Shown: positions 22,097-33,899 of the stretch, piece after piece
Layout: each line of letters opens with the position of its first letter
Position numbering within the stretch: position 1 is the first letter of the stretch
Assembly (NCBI GenBank): GCA_019671005.1
Contig: CM033752.1
Location: 25,800,969 to 25,864,968, forward strand
Origin: Hibiscus mutabilis
Lineage: Eukaryota; Streptophyta; Magnoliopsida; Malvales; Malvaceae
Length of the DNA stretch: 64,000 nt
Direction of reading: 5' to 3'
Notes under the pieces: generated by a model
Seen by the model: only the letters and a program-made list of their open reading frames with translations
Told to the model about the DNA's origin: nothing
The model's database searches: none
Program-made: the position numbers and the translations under genes

Positions 22097-25000
22097 TGTA
22101 ACACCCCAATTTTGGGCTTGGATGTTTTGAGGGTTGGTTTGAAGGTCCGGTGGACCGGTATTAGAGGTTCGAGTTAGTTTTGGGATTTAATCAGATTGAA
22201 TATTTTTATAGGTGATAAAAATATGGAAAAAATGTGGTAAAATCATTATTTAATATAATGATGATTGTGGTAAAATAAATTTTGGAAAATGAGATTTGGG
22301 AATTGGACATTTTGGACTAGTGACCAAAATGCAAACTTTGAAAATTGTTTTAGTGACTGTTTTGGAAAGGATCAAAACTTTGAATCTTTAAGGAGATAAT
22401 TATCCTAGATATTTTAAACATATTTCTCACTTTTTTTAATTGACTTCAAATGGGTTTTAAAAGGCTTTAAAAGTGGAGAGAATTAATAAATCATATTTTA
22501 GACTTTTAACAAAATTCACGTAACAAACTTTGCAACTTCTTTCTCTCAATTTCTCTCCAGCCAAACACCTTTCCAATTTCAATTTCTTCAGGTAAAAATC
22601 AAAGGTTTTGATTTCCATTTGATTTCCCAATGCGTTTTCATCAAATACTTATTGTTATTCTCTTGATTTTCATGTTTTACTAAGAAATTAAGGGGAGAAA
22701 TCAACATTGGAGGTAAGGATTCATTCTTCTCCTCTAATGAAAGGTTCGTTACTGAAATTCCCAAGTTCTTGATCCTTTACAATTGTTTTTAATGTGTTTT
22801 ACTAGTTTAATTAAAGAAAATTGGTTTAATTGTGTTTTGATTGATGAGATTTATGGATCTTCGTACTTGTTCTGTTTTGTTGGGATTTTGATCAGATTAG
22901 ATCATGATTTTCATGTTTAATTGATTTAATAAATTGGTTTTAATATTGCAATCCCGAAACAAGTTGAATCTCTAATGTTTAAGGTGGTTAATTAAGGGTT
23001 TTTGGGGTGATAGTTGTGTTTAATCTTTGCTAGAAGTAAAAGGATGTTGGGAAAGGGTTTTTAGGTGTTAATTGATGAGGTTTGTTGTATTGAATTGTTA
23101 TATTGTGGCTGGGTTAAGGGTGAGAAGTGTTTGAGGTTGATTTCGGATAAGTTTTGAGTGGGCAAATTGGGAGTTGCAGGTAATTGCTTGTAGCCAATGA
23201 TTTGAATGCATAATGATGCATTTACCCTCTGGTTTTATGTGGTTAAAATAGGGGATAATCAAATGACGAAGCTTGACATTGATTGTGGCTTACTGGAAGC
23301 TTGATTCGTGTTGTCTAGCAAAGTGAAGCGTATCTGTGAGTGGAAACTGGTTTAAACGATTTAATAAAGTTTGTTGGGAGTTTAAGGTAAGCATGAAATA
23401 CTTATCTAAGCTCGGAAGTAAGTTTCTCTTATTTTGCTCTTGAATATCAGTTTGGTTATGAGCATGTTGATTTCATGTTTTGGTATTAAACATGGTTTGA
23501 TTTACTTGCTAGAAATGCATGTTTTAAGTACATATGCAGGGGTTTTAAAGTATAATAAATACTAGTGAGCATTGGTTTTCATTTCGATCGGGAATGGGGT
23601 TATTGCTTTGGCAATGTGATTTGCATATGTGGTGTTTTTGTATAATGTATTGTAAAATAGTAAGTAGATGGTTTGTAAATGATATATTGGCTATGTGACA
23701 AGTGAGAAAGCAATCGGATATAGTTGGCATGCCATAGGATTAAAAGTGCACTATAAAATATGAACAAAATCGATCGTGGCCATAGGTCCTTGGGGTATGG
23801 CAGTTTAACAAGGCCACTCGGACTGTTAGGACCTTATTCGGGGTGTGCGGTTTAACTAGGCAACCCTAATTGATGTTGATCTTGCGGTTTAACTAGGCAA
23901 GGTCTGTAAACTTGCAGTGTAACTGGGCAAGGGTGTTAAGCTCGCGATTTAACAAGGCTAAGGTGTCAAATCTTGCGGTTTAACAAAGCAAGGTTTGGGA
24001 TATCATGCGGTTTAACTAGGCATGGTATGAGAGATCCGTGTATCCGATTTGTGTGGACAGAGTGTAGTCTATCCAGGTCACTATCAATGCCAAAATATAT
24101 GTGAAAGTTCATGTGTTGAACATAATTTTTAATGCTTTGGGATTTAAGCATGGTTTATGATTTAATGCTTTGGGATCTAAGCATGGATTATGTACATGTT
24201 GTTGCATAAAGTTTGTTATGCATTGTTTCGGTTGGAAACAAGGAAAAGTGCTTTGGTCGTAAGCATGTTTTGAAAGCAAGTTTTGGGTTTTCAAATGGTT
24301 TAAATTGCATCATTGTTTTATGAGCATTCTCACTAAGCATGTGTGCTTACGCTCTCTTTTTCTTAATGATGCAGAGCATTGAAGTTGTGGGGCTACAAAG
24401 GCAAAGCTTAAGAGATCCAAAGACAAAGATCACTTTGAGTATGAACTCGGTTTATTTTTTCAGTTAATAAGGCAATGTGTTAGCGTTATTTTGGGGATTT
24501 GTATTCCTGTTTTCCATGAGTTTTAAGCATGTGATGTGCTGGATTTTATGGTTGTTTGAGTTTGGGTGAATCATGCTATGTTGTTGCTAGCTAAGTGCTA
24601 GAGTATGCATCTAGTTGGTTTTATTTGGTTGCCTTGGTTTGATGATTCAAGCAAGTTTGGTATGATGCTATAAGTGTGCAAGCATGTTGAGAATGCCTTA
24701 ATTGTACCAAATGTGAGTTTTGGTTGCTTGGTGGAATGATACTAGGATGCTTGCCTATAGAAAGTATTGAGTGGTATAAATGCGATGAATGGTTGTTAAA
24801 TCTGTGATGCTTTGGTTAGTAATGTATCTTAGAAATGTTGTATAAGTGTTTGTAGCATGTTGGAGTGTTTTGGATATCATCAAAATCTGTTTAGACAGCA
24901 ATTTGGGACATTACAGGTCCAGGCGTACTGGTACGGGTGTTCTTGTTTTGGTACGGGTAAGCCATTCCAGGCTTAGCGTACCGGTACGTGGGCAACTATT

Positions 25001-25614
25001 TCTGTACGGGCTTATGCTATTTTGGCCAGTGTTTCGGTACTCAGGGAGGCATTTCGATAAGGCACAATGTTTTCATGAAGGGCGTTCCGATACGCGGGGG
25101 CGTATCAGAATGAGTTTTGGCTACTGGAATTCTGGGGTTTCAAAATAACGAAGGCGTATCGAAACACCCCTTGTCTTACCGGTACGGTGGAAGTTAAGTT
25201 GGTTATTAGGAATCTTCTGAAGTTCTATTTTCTTACATTTTGGTCCCTGAATGTTGTGGAAGCAATTGAATGAGTTTGGATGACCTTTTTGACTCAATTT
25301 TTGACATGTAAGCATGAAACCTACTTAATTAAAGATTTGTAACATAAAAAATGAGCTAAGACCCTACAATTTTTTGAATTTGCAAATTGGTCCCTAAATT
25401 ACAAATGTGATCGATTCGATGTCAATTCGACACCCGATTGAGTTGGGTTTTCACCAGAGATCAGTATGTATATGTAGGTTAATAATTATGCATCTAGATA
25501 ATATAAAAGAAAAAATGGATGTGTTTCGGGTTTAATCTTCTCGGTTTACTTCGGTAATCCTAATGTAGCTCGCTCGGTTCAGTCTTGCGACTAGGCCGGG
25601 TCGAGGGGATTATA
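22097..25614 (+). repeat. Element C 3' LTR (3518 bp)
   Basis: Full-length copy. In order it holds a leader-like part shared with the 5' LTR, TGGCATGCCA at 23725-23734, a hairpin array (23798-24028), a block of GTAYCGRTAC variants (24915-25185), and a part shared with the 5' LTR to its end. An open stretch at 24846-25148 is a chance frame in this repeat. Confidence 0.85.
23798..24028 (+). repeat. Array of seven hairpin units with constant loop in C 3' LTR
   Basis: Units at 23798-23816, 23841-23866, 23878-23904, 23911-23931, about 23941-23962, 23968-23996 and 24000-24028. Loops are GGTTTAACTAG or close variants (11 nt). Stems differ but stay paired: TGGC/GCCA, GATCTTGC/GCAAGGTC, CTTGC/GCAAG, AATCTTGC/GCAAGGTT, ATATCATGC/GCATGGTAT. 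Only the fifth unit pairs poorly. Three of the long stems keep a T-G wobble at the same place. Confidence 0.8.
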
Positions 25615-25615
25615 G

Positions 25616-26794
25616 TTTTTATTTGATTTAGTTTGAAGGCTCATGGAAAAAGTATGTGCCACTAGATGAAATTTCTTATAATAACTGTTATCAATCGAAT
25701 ATAAAGATGACTTCTTTAAAAGTGTAGTATGAAAGAAGAAGTTGATAAACATTTACGAATAGTGCTACAAGCCTTGTGGGAAAAGTAGTTATATGCAAAG
25801 TAATCCAAATGTGAGTTTGATTAATTAAAGTTGCATCTCCAGGTCACATTGTCTCAACAAAAAGGATCTGAATATATCATAAGAAAGTTAAGATGGTAGC
25901 ACTAGTATTAATACAATATGAAGTTAATAAGGACTCCATGTTATTTAATGATATGTCCCATACTAGGTTGGGATGTGTATTAATGTAATAAGGCTAAAAT
26001 AGTGGCTGATGTATTTAGCTGAAAGTCTTTCTTTTCCTTATAAGCATTAAATGTTCAATTATCTTTGGAAGAGAATAGTGTATTGATAACACAACTTCAT
26101 CTTAAGTTTACTTTGACAAATCGGATCAAAGATTTATAGATGAAAGAAAAGATATGCTTGGAAAGAATTCAATAAGGTGAAAAGGGAAAATTAAAGACTT
26201 CGATGTCAAGTATAAAGGATGTTTATATTATCAAGGGATAATTTACATTCCTGATGATAATGAGTTAAAAAGAGAACTAAAAGGTAATTGGATCTAATTT
26301 AGTTCAGGATGTGGAGAATAAAGTAAGAATGGTTTGAAGCAACTTTAGAATTGCTTTAGAATGATGGAAATTATATGTTGATCATGAAAGAAAATATATT
26401 TAATATGAAGCTAAGGATAAAGTATTCCTTAAAAGTTTCACCTTGGAAGAAGGTGTTATGGTTCAGACCAAAAGTAAAGCTTAGCCTAAGATTCATTGAC
26501 CTATATTTGGTTCTGAAGAAGAATTAAAATCCATGATGTCTTCCATATGTCGATGCTTTTGAAGTGTCTATTTGATTCTTCACATATCATAATACCAGAA
26601 AAGGGTTGAGATTCAATTAAATTTTACTTATGAAGAGGAGCCGACAAAGATCATGGCTTAGGAGTCAAAGAATTGAGAAATAAAAGAGATTTCTATAGTA
26701 AAGATTCATGAAAGAATCGCAAAGTGGTAGAAGCCATATGGGAGACTGATTAGAGAATTAGCATGTATGTGCTAAAATTCGAGGACGAATTTTC
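25616..26794 (+). pseudogene. Element B pol remnant, second part, scrambled
   Basis: 25632-25735 continues the integrase core (SWKKYVPLDEISYNN, IKMTS, YERR). At about 25735 the text switches to the end of an RT (EEVDKHLRIVLQALWEK, then SKCEF near 25805). RNase H-like NDMSHTRLGCVLM follows near 25945-25990, then a second linker (26046-26300), and the integrase C-terminal part near 26415-26500 (VFLKVSPWKKVL). The order INT, RT, RH, INT-end shows that two pol copies were joined by illegitimate recombination. Stops are abundant. Confidence 0.65.
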
Positions 26795-26809
26795 TTAAAG
26801 GGGGAGAAT
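26795..26809 (+). promoter_or_regulatory. Polypurine tract of element B
   Basis: TTAAAGGGGGAGAAT directly before TGTAATACCTC of the 3' LTR. Confidence 0.85.
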
Positions 26810-29508
26810 TGTAATACCTCAAAATTTTGGTTAGTGACCAAAATGAATAAAATAAAAGTTTGGTGGCTAAAGTATAAACTTAGGAAAAGTTCAGGGACTA
26901 ATTTTGTAATTTTTGAATGTTATGTATTTTGTCTCAAAATGAAAATTTAACCCCAATAATGACGTTTTCGTGTTACTCGAATTTTTTGTAAAGAATTTGT
27001 GTTAAAAGCTATAAAAGGGTTAAGTTTGAGAAAAAATTGGATAATTGGATCGAATCAAATATTTGAGATATTTTATTAGATGATAAGGCAAGATTAATAA
27101 TATCTTTTTCATGCTTTAATTTAGAAGGATTTAACGTGGACCATTGGATTTAAGTTGATTTTCCATGTTAAATATGAGCTATTAGATGAATAATGGCAAG
27201 ATTGTAATTTTGGAAAATTACAATGGCAAAATTGGTAACTAATAACTCAAGATTAAATCTAGGTCATTGGATAAAGGATGATGAAATGTGGCATACTATG
27301 GATTCATTGGATTTGAGGGGGAAATAGTTACTTAACTATTTGGGAGATATTACATTAATATTAGAATAAAAGAATGCCAAATGGCATTAATTAAAAGGAA
27401 AAGAAAGGAAAATAGGTATGGTTTGTGATTTTGATTTTTAACCTCCAAAGACTTGGATTTATGGTTTGCATATGAAATACAAGGTTGTTCTTTAAATTCT
27501 CTTTCATTAGCATAAGAATTTTATGGAATAGTTGAAGACAACAATTGAATTTTGAGAGATAATTTAGGGTTTAGGGATTCAAATGAATTAGGATTTTTAT
27601 GTGATGTTTTATCATTTCCATGCTTGATTGAAGTTGAAATTGATGTATTCTTGATGGAATATCATTTGAATAATTGGGGATTAATTTGAGGTTTAAGGAT
27701 TCAAGTTGAATTTGGAGTTTTCATGAAAGGAAAATGTTGGAACAATATAATTAAAGGTTAATTTGAGGTGTTGGAATGGTTAAATGATGCTAAAGATGTG
27801 AATTATGAAATTTGCCCAGAATTTTAGTCTTTGGTAGTGAGTTTGGAAATTCACCAAAAATTCCATAAAATGATTAGGAAGTAAGCCCAATACCATTGTA
27901 TTCCTGGTTCAGTCTAGTTTCATTTAAAACAAACGGTGACTGATTTCAATTGGGATATCAAAAGATATGAAATTTTAAGTGACGGAAGGTCAGAAAACAG
28001 AGTAGCAGTCTGCTCTGAAATTCAGCACTGGAATTCTACTTTGAAAATTTGTCATAAACTGTACGAGTTGAATTTGGGCTATTAGTTTATATGGTTGAAT
28101 AGCTTATCGAATCTAGTTTCTGTTAGAATAAACAGAATCAAATTTCGAGTTGCAGATTATTTTATATAAATATTTCTTTGAAGGTAGCGCAAACTGACAA
28201 ATTATAAAATGAGTACCTTATTGGTGTTATTAATTTGTGCATGTAAGGGATGAATATGAAACATTCAAGTAAACACGAGAAATCAAAAATTCAGTAGATA
28301 AAACAATGACCAAGCTTGAAGTTCTCTTAATACACACATTTTAGTTTAGGATTAGAAGTGTCAAGGTGGGTGCATTTGTATGTTTTAAAAGTATTTGGGA
28401 AGACTTACGATAAGTCAACCTATATGATTTTACCAAATTGGCAATGTTGATTTTTATGTGAAATATAATATTTTCACAGGGAAAAATAGATGGTTTTGTA
28501 CATGATAGGGTATGAACTGCCTTATTATGTTTTGTTTACGATAATTTTATTTCATATATTGATGATTGTTACAGAATGAGTTATGGTATAATAGAGTAAG
28601 AACTTCTCTATTACTTAGATTTATCGATGATGAGATTTTTACCATCTATAAAATGATATATTACAAAGGTAATGGTATTGTTTTATTGCCCAAGATTACC
28701 ATGAGAGTTACAGTATTGTGGCATGCCATAAAAGACTAGCAGTATGGGACTGCATTGTAACTACACTTGCCACATGGTGGCTAGCATTCTGGGAATGCAT
28801 TGATCTTCGGATCTAGTAGTCTGGGACTACCGTCACATCAGTGACTAGTGCTCTGGGAGCTCAATGAGCTCGTATTAATGTAATGTTTGCCTTTCTCCTT
28901 AGGGGAAATGGCTAGTACTCTGGGAGTACACGATCTCGTATACTTAATTTCTCTCTATATGTATTTCTTGGGCTATTGCTATAAAAGAACTTTTACAAAT
29001 ATATTCATAAATATTTCATCTTTGCTTTAAAGCAATATTGATTTGAAATAGTTTTATAAGGGAATTGTTTATACTATGTTATACTTAAAGAATTATTATT
29101 ATTATTTAATTTTATAATTACCTTATAATACCTCACTAAGTTCGTATTTATCGTGTGTTTTGCCTGTGCACAAGTAGGTGGTTCGAGGGTGTAAGTAAGG
29201 GGTTGCATCAAGTTCAGAAAATTTTCATCACGCTATTTCAGTAATGACACCCTACTTGAGGTTTTTAATTAATTTCGTGGCATGTATAAATAAGAGAAAT
29301 TTGTCTATTTTGGTTCAGAGTCTGTTATTTATCAAACATTTAATTTATTTTTTGTAAGGTAAAGGAGCTCCGATTTTGTGTACAAGTTAATTTTAAATAT
29401 TTTTAAAGGTTTTAAATTTATAGAATTTTTGAATAAAAAATCATGTTATTGTTCTGTGACATCTCTGACTCATATTCGGTAATCGAATATGGGGAATGAG
29501 GTGTTACA
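26810..29508 (+). repeat. Element B 3' LTR (2699 bp)
   Basis: Near-complete match to 9686-12435 with small indels, ending in an intact GGTGTTACA. Contains TGGCATGCCA at 28719-28728 and the hairpin array 28739-28929. Confidence 0.85.
28739..28929 (+). repeat. Hairpin array in B 3' LTR with compensating stems
   Basis: Four stems are intact here and share a TGGG core loop: GCAGT/ACTGC at 28739-28753, GCATTC/GAATGC at 28784-28798, GTAGTC/GACTAC at 28816-28830 and GTACTC/GAGTAC at 28915-28929. A fifth, GTGCTC/GAGCTC at 28848-28862, has one decayed side and is perfect in the 5' LTR. GTCAC-ATCA-GTGAC (28832-28845) sits among them. Each of the five TGGG-core hairpins follows CTA. Confidence 0.8.
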
Positions 29509-30840
29509 GGTATGACACCACCCGTACTGGTACGCTTGTTTCTGTAATATCATAATTTGTTTGATTTTTGTTCGATTTAATGGTCTTAACCATGTCTAAA
29601 GTTTACCAAATTTTACCAGCAATCTTAAAAACACCAAATCTATATGCATGTCAAATTTTACGCCAAACCGAATCCATGTACTAAGTTCTCCCTTATTAGT
29701 GCATTTAGGGCCATCAATTTTATCAAAATCATAAACATACCATATTTCATGTTTTAGCCCATTCAACTTAGTGAACCATATATACATACAAAATGGGGCT
29801 AAACTAACTTGTGTAGACCCTATTCCATCTTTCTATGAGTTTAAGGATAAAGTTTACATTACCTGTAACTTGGTGACTTGCTTCAAAAACGTCCTTGCTC
29901 CGATCCTCGATCCAACTAACTTTTAACTTGAAAATGCATGGAAATGAGATGCATTTGGTTTACATATCCTAGTGAGATAGTCAATAACAATAACATAAAT
30001 GTCAATGATAACAATAACATGTATACAATGTAAATGCATCTCAGGTCAAGTTTTAACATTAGATTCCATATCTTAATTCCTTTGATCGACATGTAAATGT
30101 GGATACACGAATTCCCAGCCAACATCGCCAACAATAAATGGTCAATATCCTCCAACATCGCCAACAAGACCAATATCATCACATCCCACCAACATCGCAA
30201 AATAGAGCCTTAGCTCAAGGACCGTAGTCCACTCCGTACCAATGAGCTCATGAATTCTATGGCATGCCAATTGTATCCCATGTCCATTCGTATCTAAGGA
30301 TTCAATACTTAAACCAATATCAATAGCAATATCAATAACAATAACGGTAGCAAGGTCGATAACTATATAGCATGATCAATCTAGTCTTTCTCAATGTTTC
30401 AATGATATCGATGTCAATGTAATGCTTCAATAATCAATTTGACAATGTAATGAGCTTACCAACTATACCTCTAACATGGTTTCCATGTAACCATACCTTG
30501 ATTTCGATGATGGAAATGCAATAAGACAATATAATGAAATCGTGATAGGCATGCACCTTGCCTATCCCGAGACTCCTACTACACTCACCGATACTTCTGA
30601 GGCTTTCAAGGCTTCCGGATGACAATTCTCTTGTTCCTCAACTTATTGGGGGTTGATGGATTTGGTGAATCTTCACTTTGATTATCTTGAGCTATAAGGA
30701 AATAGTAATTATAAGGATTTCAATATCGGTAATAGATTCATAGAAACTTATTAGCTATGAAAACAATAAAAAACAGGCTATGATATCCCTAGAGAATTTC
30801 TAGGGTTCCTTGATTCTTAAACTTCAAATTTAACATGAAT
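29509..30840 (-). repeat. Element A 3' LTR, inner segment
   Basis: Continues the LTR broken at 9685. 29516-29972 matches 59990-60452. It holds TGGCATGCCA at 30260-30269, CAACATCGCCAACA-type repeats at 30119-30200, and CAATA-rich simple sequence. The LTR start near 30660-30840 is not resolved, and I see no polypurine tract here, so a deletion at this junction is likely. Confidence 0.65.
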
Positions 30841-30844
30841 TTGG

Positions 30845-32060
30845 TCATGGAATCGATGAATCGATGAATTTGGAATTAAATAGGCTATGACTTCTCGAAT
30901 GCATTTTGACTAGAGTAACGTTCTTGTTTTGAGGTCTCTTGACTTCCCTTTCCAATACTTGCACAGGTTCTTCTTCGTAAGTCAAATTGGGTTGGAGTTC
31001 TATTGATTCAGGCTCAACAACATGAGATGGATCCGATCTATACTTGTGAAGCATCGATACATGAAATACATCATGAATCTTGCTCAACTTCTGAGGCAAA
31101 GTTAGTCGATAGGCCACAAGACCAATTCTTTCAATCACTTCAAAAGGTCCAATGAGTCGGGGACTTAACTTCCACTTTTTTGCCAAAACGAAGAATCTTC
31201 TTCCATGGAGAGACTTTTAGAAACAGTTTCTCACCAACATCAAACTGTATATCTCTCATCTTAAGATCAGCATAGGTCTTTTGTCAGTCAAAGACGACCT
31301 TTAAACGATCATGAATGACGGTAACCTGTTCATCAGTTTCTCGAAGTAAGTTAGGGCCCAACATCTTTCCTTCACCGAGTTCAGACCAACACAATGGCGT
31401 CCTACATTTCCTGCCATAAAATGCTTCGGTGCCATTTCAATGGATGATTGATGTCTGTTGTTGTAAGTAAACTTGATGGGAGGTAAGGGGCTCTCCGATG
31501 TCCCTTAAAAGTCAATGACACATGCACGAAACATGTCTTCCAATATCTAAATTACCCTTTCTAATTGGCCATCAGATTGAGGGTGAAAAGCTGTACTAAG
31601 ATTGACTTGAGTGCCCAGAGCTCCTTGCAATGCTTTTTAGAATCGTGAAGCAAAACGTGGATCTCGATCAGAGATTATTGACTTAGGTACTCTATGGAGT
31701 CTGATTACTTTCTTGATATATAAGTCAGCTAACTTAGGAAGACCGTAGTCCATTCTAACAAGTAAGAAATGAGCTAACTTGGTAAAACGGTCAACAATGA
31801 CCAAAATAGCGTCATGCTTAGCTGGAGTAAACGGTAAACCACTGACAAAGTCCCTGATTATTTTTTCCAACTTCCATTGAGGAAGTTCAATGGGTTGTAA
31901 TAACCCCGTGGGAACACAATGCTCGGCCTTGACTCGCTGACACGTAAGACATCTTGATAAAAACTCTGTAATAGCATTCTTCATACCAGGCCACCAATAT
32001 AATTCTCGGAGGTCCTTATACATCTTCACTAGCCCCGAGTGAACTGAAAAAGAGCTACAA
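30845..32060 (-). pseudogene. Element A integrase
   Basis: Minus-strand order: MKMYKDLRELYWWPGMKN and CLTCQRVKAEH (zinc-binding part, 32029-31900), then FTKLAHFLLVRMDY and ISDRDPRFASRF, a stop at 31637, further core pieces in other frames, and the open C-terminal part 31186-30845 with GPFEVIERIGLVAYRL, IHDVFHVSMLHKYRSDP and EEPVQVLE. The last block resembles the chromodomain side of Tekay/Del integrases. It inserts the DNA copy into the genome when intact; here the core is broken. Confidence 0.8.
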
Positions 32061-32399
32061 TGAGCTTCCTTGAGAATATCATCATGAAGAGGTTCATCAT
32101 TTGGTACACAAATTCTATCATGAAAACAAAAGAGTCATTTGGAGTTAAATTTGAAATTAGGATCATGATTACTTTGAAGTTTAGAAATGATGGCTTGCAA
32201 TTTAGGATCTTGGTCTTGCAATGAATTGATTCTCATCACAATGGTAGATTAATCTTGAAGTTCAACCACTAAAGGTTGGTGTTTCTATAACTTGAAATGA
32301 GCGTTGATAGCTCGAGGAGCTACAATGCAATAACGATATTGTAATTTTCAATACAATTGTCAATACTTGAGATTCAATATCTGATATTAATACTTACCA

Positions 32400-32690
32400 G
32401 ACGACAGTTTGCGGCTGAGTGCATCAGCTACAACGTTGGCCTTGCGCAAATGATAATCAAATAACAAATCATAATCTTTGAGGAGTTCCATCCATCTTCT
32501 TTGATGAAGGTTAAGCTCCTTTTAGGTCAACAAATATTTAAGGCTTTTGTGATCGGTGTATAGGTAGCATTTTTCTCCGTAGAGATAATGCCTCCAGATT
32601 TTTAAGGCAAAGACAAACGCAGAAATTACATGTCCTAGAAATGGAACTTGAGTGAGCCAGAACTCACACTTACTAAATTTCGCATATAAC
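32400..32690 (-). pseudogene. Element A RNase H, fused by deletion to the RT
   Basis: FLGHVIS of the RT end is followed directly by AFVFALKIWRHYLYGEK of RNase H. About 150-190 residues found between these in element C are missing, including the first two acidic RNase H positions. TDHKSLKYLLT and VVADALSRK remain. The enzyme cannot work. Confidence 0.75.
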
Positions 32691-33349
32691 TATTTCTCTC
32701 GAAGGGTTCGGAGTACAACACGAAGATGGTCGCAATGTTCAAATCGATTCTTGGAATAGATCAATATATCATCTATGAACACTACTACAAACTTGTCAAG
32801 ATAGGGTCTAAAAACTCGGTTTATGAGATCCGTAAAGGCAGCCAGTGCATTGGTTAATCCAAAGGGCATAACCAAAAATTCATAGTGGCCATACCTTGTA
32901 TGGAAAGCTATCTTGGGTAAGTCACATTCTTTAACTCTCATTTGGTAGTCCCCAAATCTTAGGTCAATCTTAGAAAAGATGGTTGCATCTTTGAGTTGAT
33001 CAAACAAATCATCAATTCTTGGTAGAGGATATTTATTCTCAATGGTGAACTTATTCAGCTGTCGGTAGTCAATGCAAAGACGTATTGACCCATCATTCTT
33101 CTTGAAAAAAAGGACCAGAGCTCTCCAAGGTAAGGAACTTGGTCGAATGAAACCCTTTTCTAACAAGTCTTGGATTTGTACCTTAAGCTCGGTAAGTTCT
33201 ACTGGTGCCATTTGATAAGGTGCAATGGAAACCGGGGTAGTTCCAGGTTGCACTTCAATCCCAAATTCAACTTCACAGGTAGGTGGTAAACCCAAAAGCT
33301 CTTCGGGAAACACATTAAAAAAATCTTGTACGGTATCTATATCTTGCAA
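32690..33349 (-). pseudogene. Element A reverse transcriptase, open core
   Basis: A 219-residue open stretch with the RT blocks FFNVFPEELLGLPPTCEVEF, SIAPYQMAP, GFIRPSSLPWRALVLFFKK, LCIDYRQLNKFTIENKYPL, FSKIDLRFGDYQ, FLVMPFGLTNALAAF and the catalytic FIDDILIYSK. It is the longest open RT in the Tekay-type elements here. The catalytic aspartates are present, but flanking domains are broken. Confidence 0.85.
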
Positions 33350-33498
33350 TTGGGTCCTTCTATTCTTGTAGTAGCATACAATAGTGATCTCTTACCCCTA
33401 GAGTTTATGAGAGTTACGCTCTCTTTGCCAAGACCTCTGAGATACAATTTTTTTTGCACAATCCACCCAGGATTGATGCTCTCCGAGCCTGTCAAGCC

Positions 33499-33760
33499 CT
33501 AATATAGCAACAAACTCATGAATAGGAGGGCCATGAGGTTAGCCGGAAAAGTTATCCCTTGTATTATAAGAGGACAATTCTTATATACTACCCCGATTAC
33601 AACACCATCCCCTAGAGGATTGGTTGCAGTGATTTTGGAGGCTATGGTTGTTAACTTAAATCTTCTAATCAACATAGTATTTATAAAGGAATGAGTAGAT
33701 TCAGGATCAATCAATGCATAAACAGGGTGAGTATATAGTTCAACAGTACCTGCTATAATG
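33499..33760 (-). pseudogene. Element A protease
   Basis: YALIDPESTHSFI is the active-site region, where the family has D-S-G; here it reads D-P-E. PLIIQGITFPANLMALLF follows, and then a stop at 33499-33501. The catalytic Asp remains but its neighbours are replaced, so activity is unlikely. Confidence 0.7.
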
Positions 33761-33899
33761 TCTGGATCTTCGTCCTCTTCCCTGTTCCTTACGTGGTAAA
33801 TTTGAGCTGAAGCTTTAGACTCTTGTTGATTAGGAGTTCTTGTGAGCCACCAGGTCTTCTGGAAGCTCCCGATGCAACTTTTTTCCCCACTTAAACTTG

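Larger units (their letters stand above)
15200..25614 (+). mobile_element. Element C: Ty3/Gypsy (Tekay-like chromovirus) retrotransposon
   Basis: Lies inside B's integrase. B's reading resumes after it as GSWKKYVPL, continuing the domain. LTRs are 15200-17267 and 22097-25614; both begin TGTAACAC, and the 3' copy ends TTATA where the 5' copy ends TTACA. The flanks TTTTT (15195-15199) and GTTTT (25615-25619) fit a 5-bp duplication with one change. PBS and PPT are in place, and the domain order gag-PR-RT-RH-INT-chromodomain is complete but broken by stops and frame shifts. The unequal LTR lengths come from deletions in the 5' LTR. Confidence 0.9.
9686..29508 (+). mobile_element. Element B: Ty3/Gypsy (Tekay-like) retrotransposon carrying element C
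   Basis: Bounded by TGTAATACC at 9686 and GGTGTTACA ending at 29508. The flanks AGTAT (9681-9685) and GGTAT (29509-29513) are a 5-bp duplication with one change. LTRs are 9686-12435 and 26810-29508, with a PBS at 12441 and a polypurine tract before 26810. Removing C (15200-25614) leaves about 9.4 kb. The internal genes are heavily decayed, and the part after C has pol domains in scrambled order. Confidence 0.85.

Noticed and set aside
24846..25148. 100-residue plus-strand frame
   Set aside because: Falls in element C's 3' LTR across the GTAYCGRTAC block; its counterpart in the 5' LTR is deleted.
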